Below, one piece after another: positions 5,980-7,568 of a stretch of DNA of 7,568 nt. Numbering within the stretch: the stretch's first letter is position 1; every line of letters begins with the position of its first letter. The notes under the pieces were generated by a model that worked only from the letters and a program-made list of their open reading frames with translations, did not search any database and had not been told where the DNA came from. Made by a program: the position numbers and the translations under genes. The DNA comes from Nitrospirota bacterium (GTDB lineage Bacteria; Nitrospirota; Thermodesulfovibrionia; Thermodesulfovibrionales; JdFR-85), in the NCBI GenBank assembly GCA_013152195.1, contig JAADGU010000038.1, forward strand, positions 1 through 7,568. The letters run 5' to 3'.

Positions 5980-7455
5980 TTATTTTTCAGGCTTCAGCTG
6001 AGGGAACAGGATAACGTCGCGTATGGAGTGCGAGTTGGTCATAAGCATAACAAGTCTGTCAATCCCGATGCCCTCACCTGCAGCCGGAGGCATTCCATAC
6101 TCAAGTGCCCTGATGAAGTCGTCGTCCATCCAGTGGGCCTCTTCGTCTCCCTTTTCCTTTGCCTCCACCTGACGGAGGAATCTGTCGCGCTGGTCCACGG
6201 GGTCATTCAGCTCTGTAAAGGCATTGGCGATCTCTCTTGAGGCTATGAATAGCTCAAACCTTTCCACAAGTTCCGGCGAATCCTTTTTTCTCCTGGCAAG
6301 CGGAGAGAGTTCAAGGGGATAGTCGGTAATAAAAGTCGGCTGGATCAGGTGTGGTTCTACCTTTTCCTTGAATATCTCGTCAAGGAGCTTTCCAAGTGTA
6401 TGGACATCCCTCACATCTATTCCTTCAGTCTTTGCCCAGTCCCTGGCCTTTTCATAATCGGTTAGTGCTTCTTCAGGCACACCATGTTTCATCATGGCCT
6501 CGTACATGGGGAGCCTCGGCCACGGAGGGGTAAAGTCGAGTGTTAACTCACCGTAGGGGATCTTGAGGGTGCCATGTATCTCCGTCAGGAGTTCGGTAAA
6601 GAGTTTTTCCGTGAAATCCATCAGGAAGTTGTAATCTTTATATGCGATATAGAATTCAAGCATGCTGAATTCAGGGTTGTGTTTTGTGGATATCCCCTCA
6701 TTGCGGAAGTTTTTATTCAACTCGTATACCCGCTCATATCCCCCGACAAGGAGTCTTTTGAGGTAGAGCTCAGGTGCAATTCTCAGGTAGAGGTCTATGC
6801 CAAGGGCATTGTGGTGTGTTTTGAAGGGTTTTGCAACTGCCCCCCCGGGTATCTGGTGCATCATGGGGGTCTCCACTTCAATAAAACCCTCTTTTTCAAG
6901 AAAGTCCCGGATAAACTTGATGATGGCGCTCCTTCGGGCGAATGTCTCCCTTACCTGTGGATTTACAATAAGGTCAACGTATCTTTGACGGTATCTCAAC
7001 TCTATATCCTTCAGGCCATGCCACTTTTCGGGCAGGGGTCTGAGGGACTTTGTCAGCAGGGTAAAGTCATCAACCAGGATGGTGAGCTCGTTTGTCTTTG
7101 TCCTGAAGAGCCTGCCCCTTATTCCTATGATGTCACCGATATCGAGTTTCTTTACGAGTTTGTATCTGTCTCCGAGTATGTCTTTACGGAAGTAGAGCTG
7201 TATGCGGCCGGTCTCATCCTGTATATGGGAGAAGGCTGCCTTGCCAAAATTCCTCCAGGCAATAATCCTTCCAGCCACTGAGGTCTCCACGAAGTCTTTC
7301 TCGAGGTCTTCCTTTGGGGTCTCTCCGTGCAGGTTATGGAGCTCCCCTGCCTGATGGGTGACCTCGTAGGGCTGTCCATAGGGGTCTGTCCCCATCTCTT
7401 TGAGTTCATTCAGTTTCCTTATGCGCTGCTCTATCAGTTCATTTACCTCTTCCAA
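5980..7455 (-). CDS. lysS: Lysyl-tRNA synthetase, class II
   Basis: Charges tRNA-Lys with lysine in the cytoplasm. I place the start at the TTG at 7455-7453 (491 residues, normal for LysS, beginning (M)EEVNELIEQRIRKLNELKEM), because a perfect GGAGG lies five bases upstream. The longer frame from the GTG at 7545 would add 30 residues unlike the family. Domains: helical start, OB-fold anticodon-binding domain about 60-150 (VAGRIIAWRNFGKAAF...), then the catalytic domain with motif 1 around IEVETPMMHQIPGGA (192-206), motif 2 FRNEG at 250-254, THHNAL at 213-218, and motif 3 GEGIGIDRL at 460-468. The common ARPF reads AKPF here. It ends FPQLKPEK and is followed 16 nt later by the Lol permease. Nothing in the enzyme looks broken. 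Confidence 0.96.
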   Translation of the reverse strand: MEEVNELIEQRIRKLNELKEMGTDPYGQPYEVTHQAGELHNLHGETPKEDLEKDFVETSVAGRIIAWRNFGKAAFSHIQDETGRIQLYFRKDILGDRYKLVKKLDIGDIIGIRGRLFRTKTNELTILVDDFTLLTKSLRPLPEKWHGLKDIELRYRQRYVDLIVNPQVRETFARRSAIIKFIRDFLEKEGFIEVETPMMHQIPGGAVAKPFKTHHNALGIDLYLRIAPELYLKRLLVGGYERVYELNKNFRNEGISTKHNPEFSMLEFYIAYKDYNFLMDFTEKLFTELLTEIHGTLKIPYGELTLDFTPPWPRLPMYEAMMKHGVPEEALTDYEKARDWAKTEGIDVRDVHTLGKLLDEIFKEKVEPHLIQPTFITDYPLELSPLARRKKDSPELVERFELFIASREIANAFTELNDPVDQRDRFLRQVEAKEKGDEEAHWMDDDFIRALEYGMPPAAGEGIGIDRLVMLMTNSHSIRDVILFPQLKPEK

Positions 7456-7460
7456 TCCAG

Positions 7461-7465
7461 CCTCC
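7461..7465 (-). promoter_or_regulatory. Shine-Dalgarno that fixes the lysS TTG start
   Basis: GGAGG on the minus strand, five bases before TTG (7455-7453). No comparable site stands before the alternative GTG at 7545-7543, which has only AGCTCAC upstream. This favours the shorter protein. Confidence 0.7.
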
Positions 7466-7470
7466 GTCAA

Positions 7471-7484
7471 TCTTGAATCTTGAA
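7471..7484 (-). repeat. Tandem 7-bp repeat in the lysS leader
   Basis: TTCAAGA occurs twice head to tail just upstream of the lysS ribosome binding site, and a partial third copy (TTGA) follows. Probably a slippage product; no function is evident. The rest of 7456-7568 (113 bases) shows no gene, RNA fold or terminator I can support. Confidence 0.6.
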
Positions 7485-7568
7485 TTTTTAGTTCTGTTCT
7501 CAGGTCCTCAACTGTCCACTGCCAAGGACTATAAACTTGGTGCACGTGAGCTCTTCAAGCCCCATGGG

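Noticed and set aside
6574..7281. 235-residue plus-strand open frame opposite lysS
   Set aside because: It is antisense to the well-supported catalytic and OB-fold coding region of lysS, Cys- and Gly-rich, with no recognisable motif; a shadow frame.
7528..7558. Possible lysS promoter: TTGAAG (7553-7558) and TATAGT (7528-7533) on the minus strand
   Set aside because: Spacing is 19 bases and the -35 is weak; the window ends here so the real promoter may lie outside.
7500..7568. Open frame entering from the right edge and ending at TGA (…MGLEELTCTKFIVLG…), possibly the tail of a gene upstream of lysS
   Set aside because: Only 22 codons, no family match (not like a PrfB C-terminus), and it overlaps the region expected to hold the lysS promoter.

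Overview
The window comes from a Gram-negative bacterium: it carries lipoprotein-sorting (Lol) genes, which only make sense with an outer membrane. The run lysS – lolC/E – lolD on one strand resembles the arrangement I recall from Desulfobacterota/Geobacter-like and Nitrospirota-like genomes. The moderate base composition and the GxxExxY remnant fit an environmental lineage of that kind, but the phylum is an inference and cannot be fixed from this sequence. All genes I can support lie on the minus strand, so transcription runs from high to low coordinates.

Region 1 (about 7568 to 3785) is a housekeeping operon: lysyl-tRNA synthetase (best start is a TTG at 7455 behind a perfect GGAGG), a LolC/E-type lipoprotein-releasing permease, an unrecognised 83-residue single-pass membrane protein, and the LolD ATPase. 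Gaps are 16, 21 and 1 nt, so the small membrane protein is embedded in the Lol module. The first 113 bases upstream of lysS hold no gene I can support.

Region 2 (3784 to 1) starts after a 117-nt gap with a good sigma-70-like promoter and a strong Shine-Dalgarno. It encodes a three-part protein (PilZ-like domain, four-cysteine zinc ribbon, PhcB-like SAM methyltransferase), then a ketosynthase-fold protein (KS2) that keeps the active-site Cys but has lost both catalytic His residues. Last is the N-terminal half of a second, related ketosynthase (KS1, Cys present), which runs off the window at base 1. Together they suggest a fatty-acyl or polyketide pathway with a KS / chain-length-factor-like pair, and a methyltransferase that may respond to cyclic di-GMP. 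The product is unknown.

Between KS2 and KS1 lies a 325-bp unit bounded by perfect 16-bp inverted repeats (652-667 and 961-976) that contains a decayed GxxExxY-family gene. It sits exactly in the intergenic gap: 1 nt after the KS2 stop and 1 nt before the KS1 start. It looks like a small non-autonomous mobile cassette with TA ends. The most noteworthy items are this cassette, the PilZ–zinc ribbon–methyltransferase fusion and the His-less ketosynthase.
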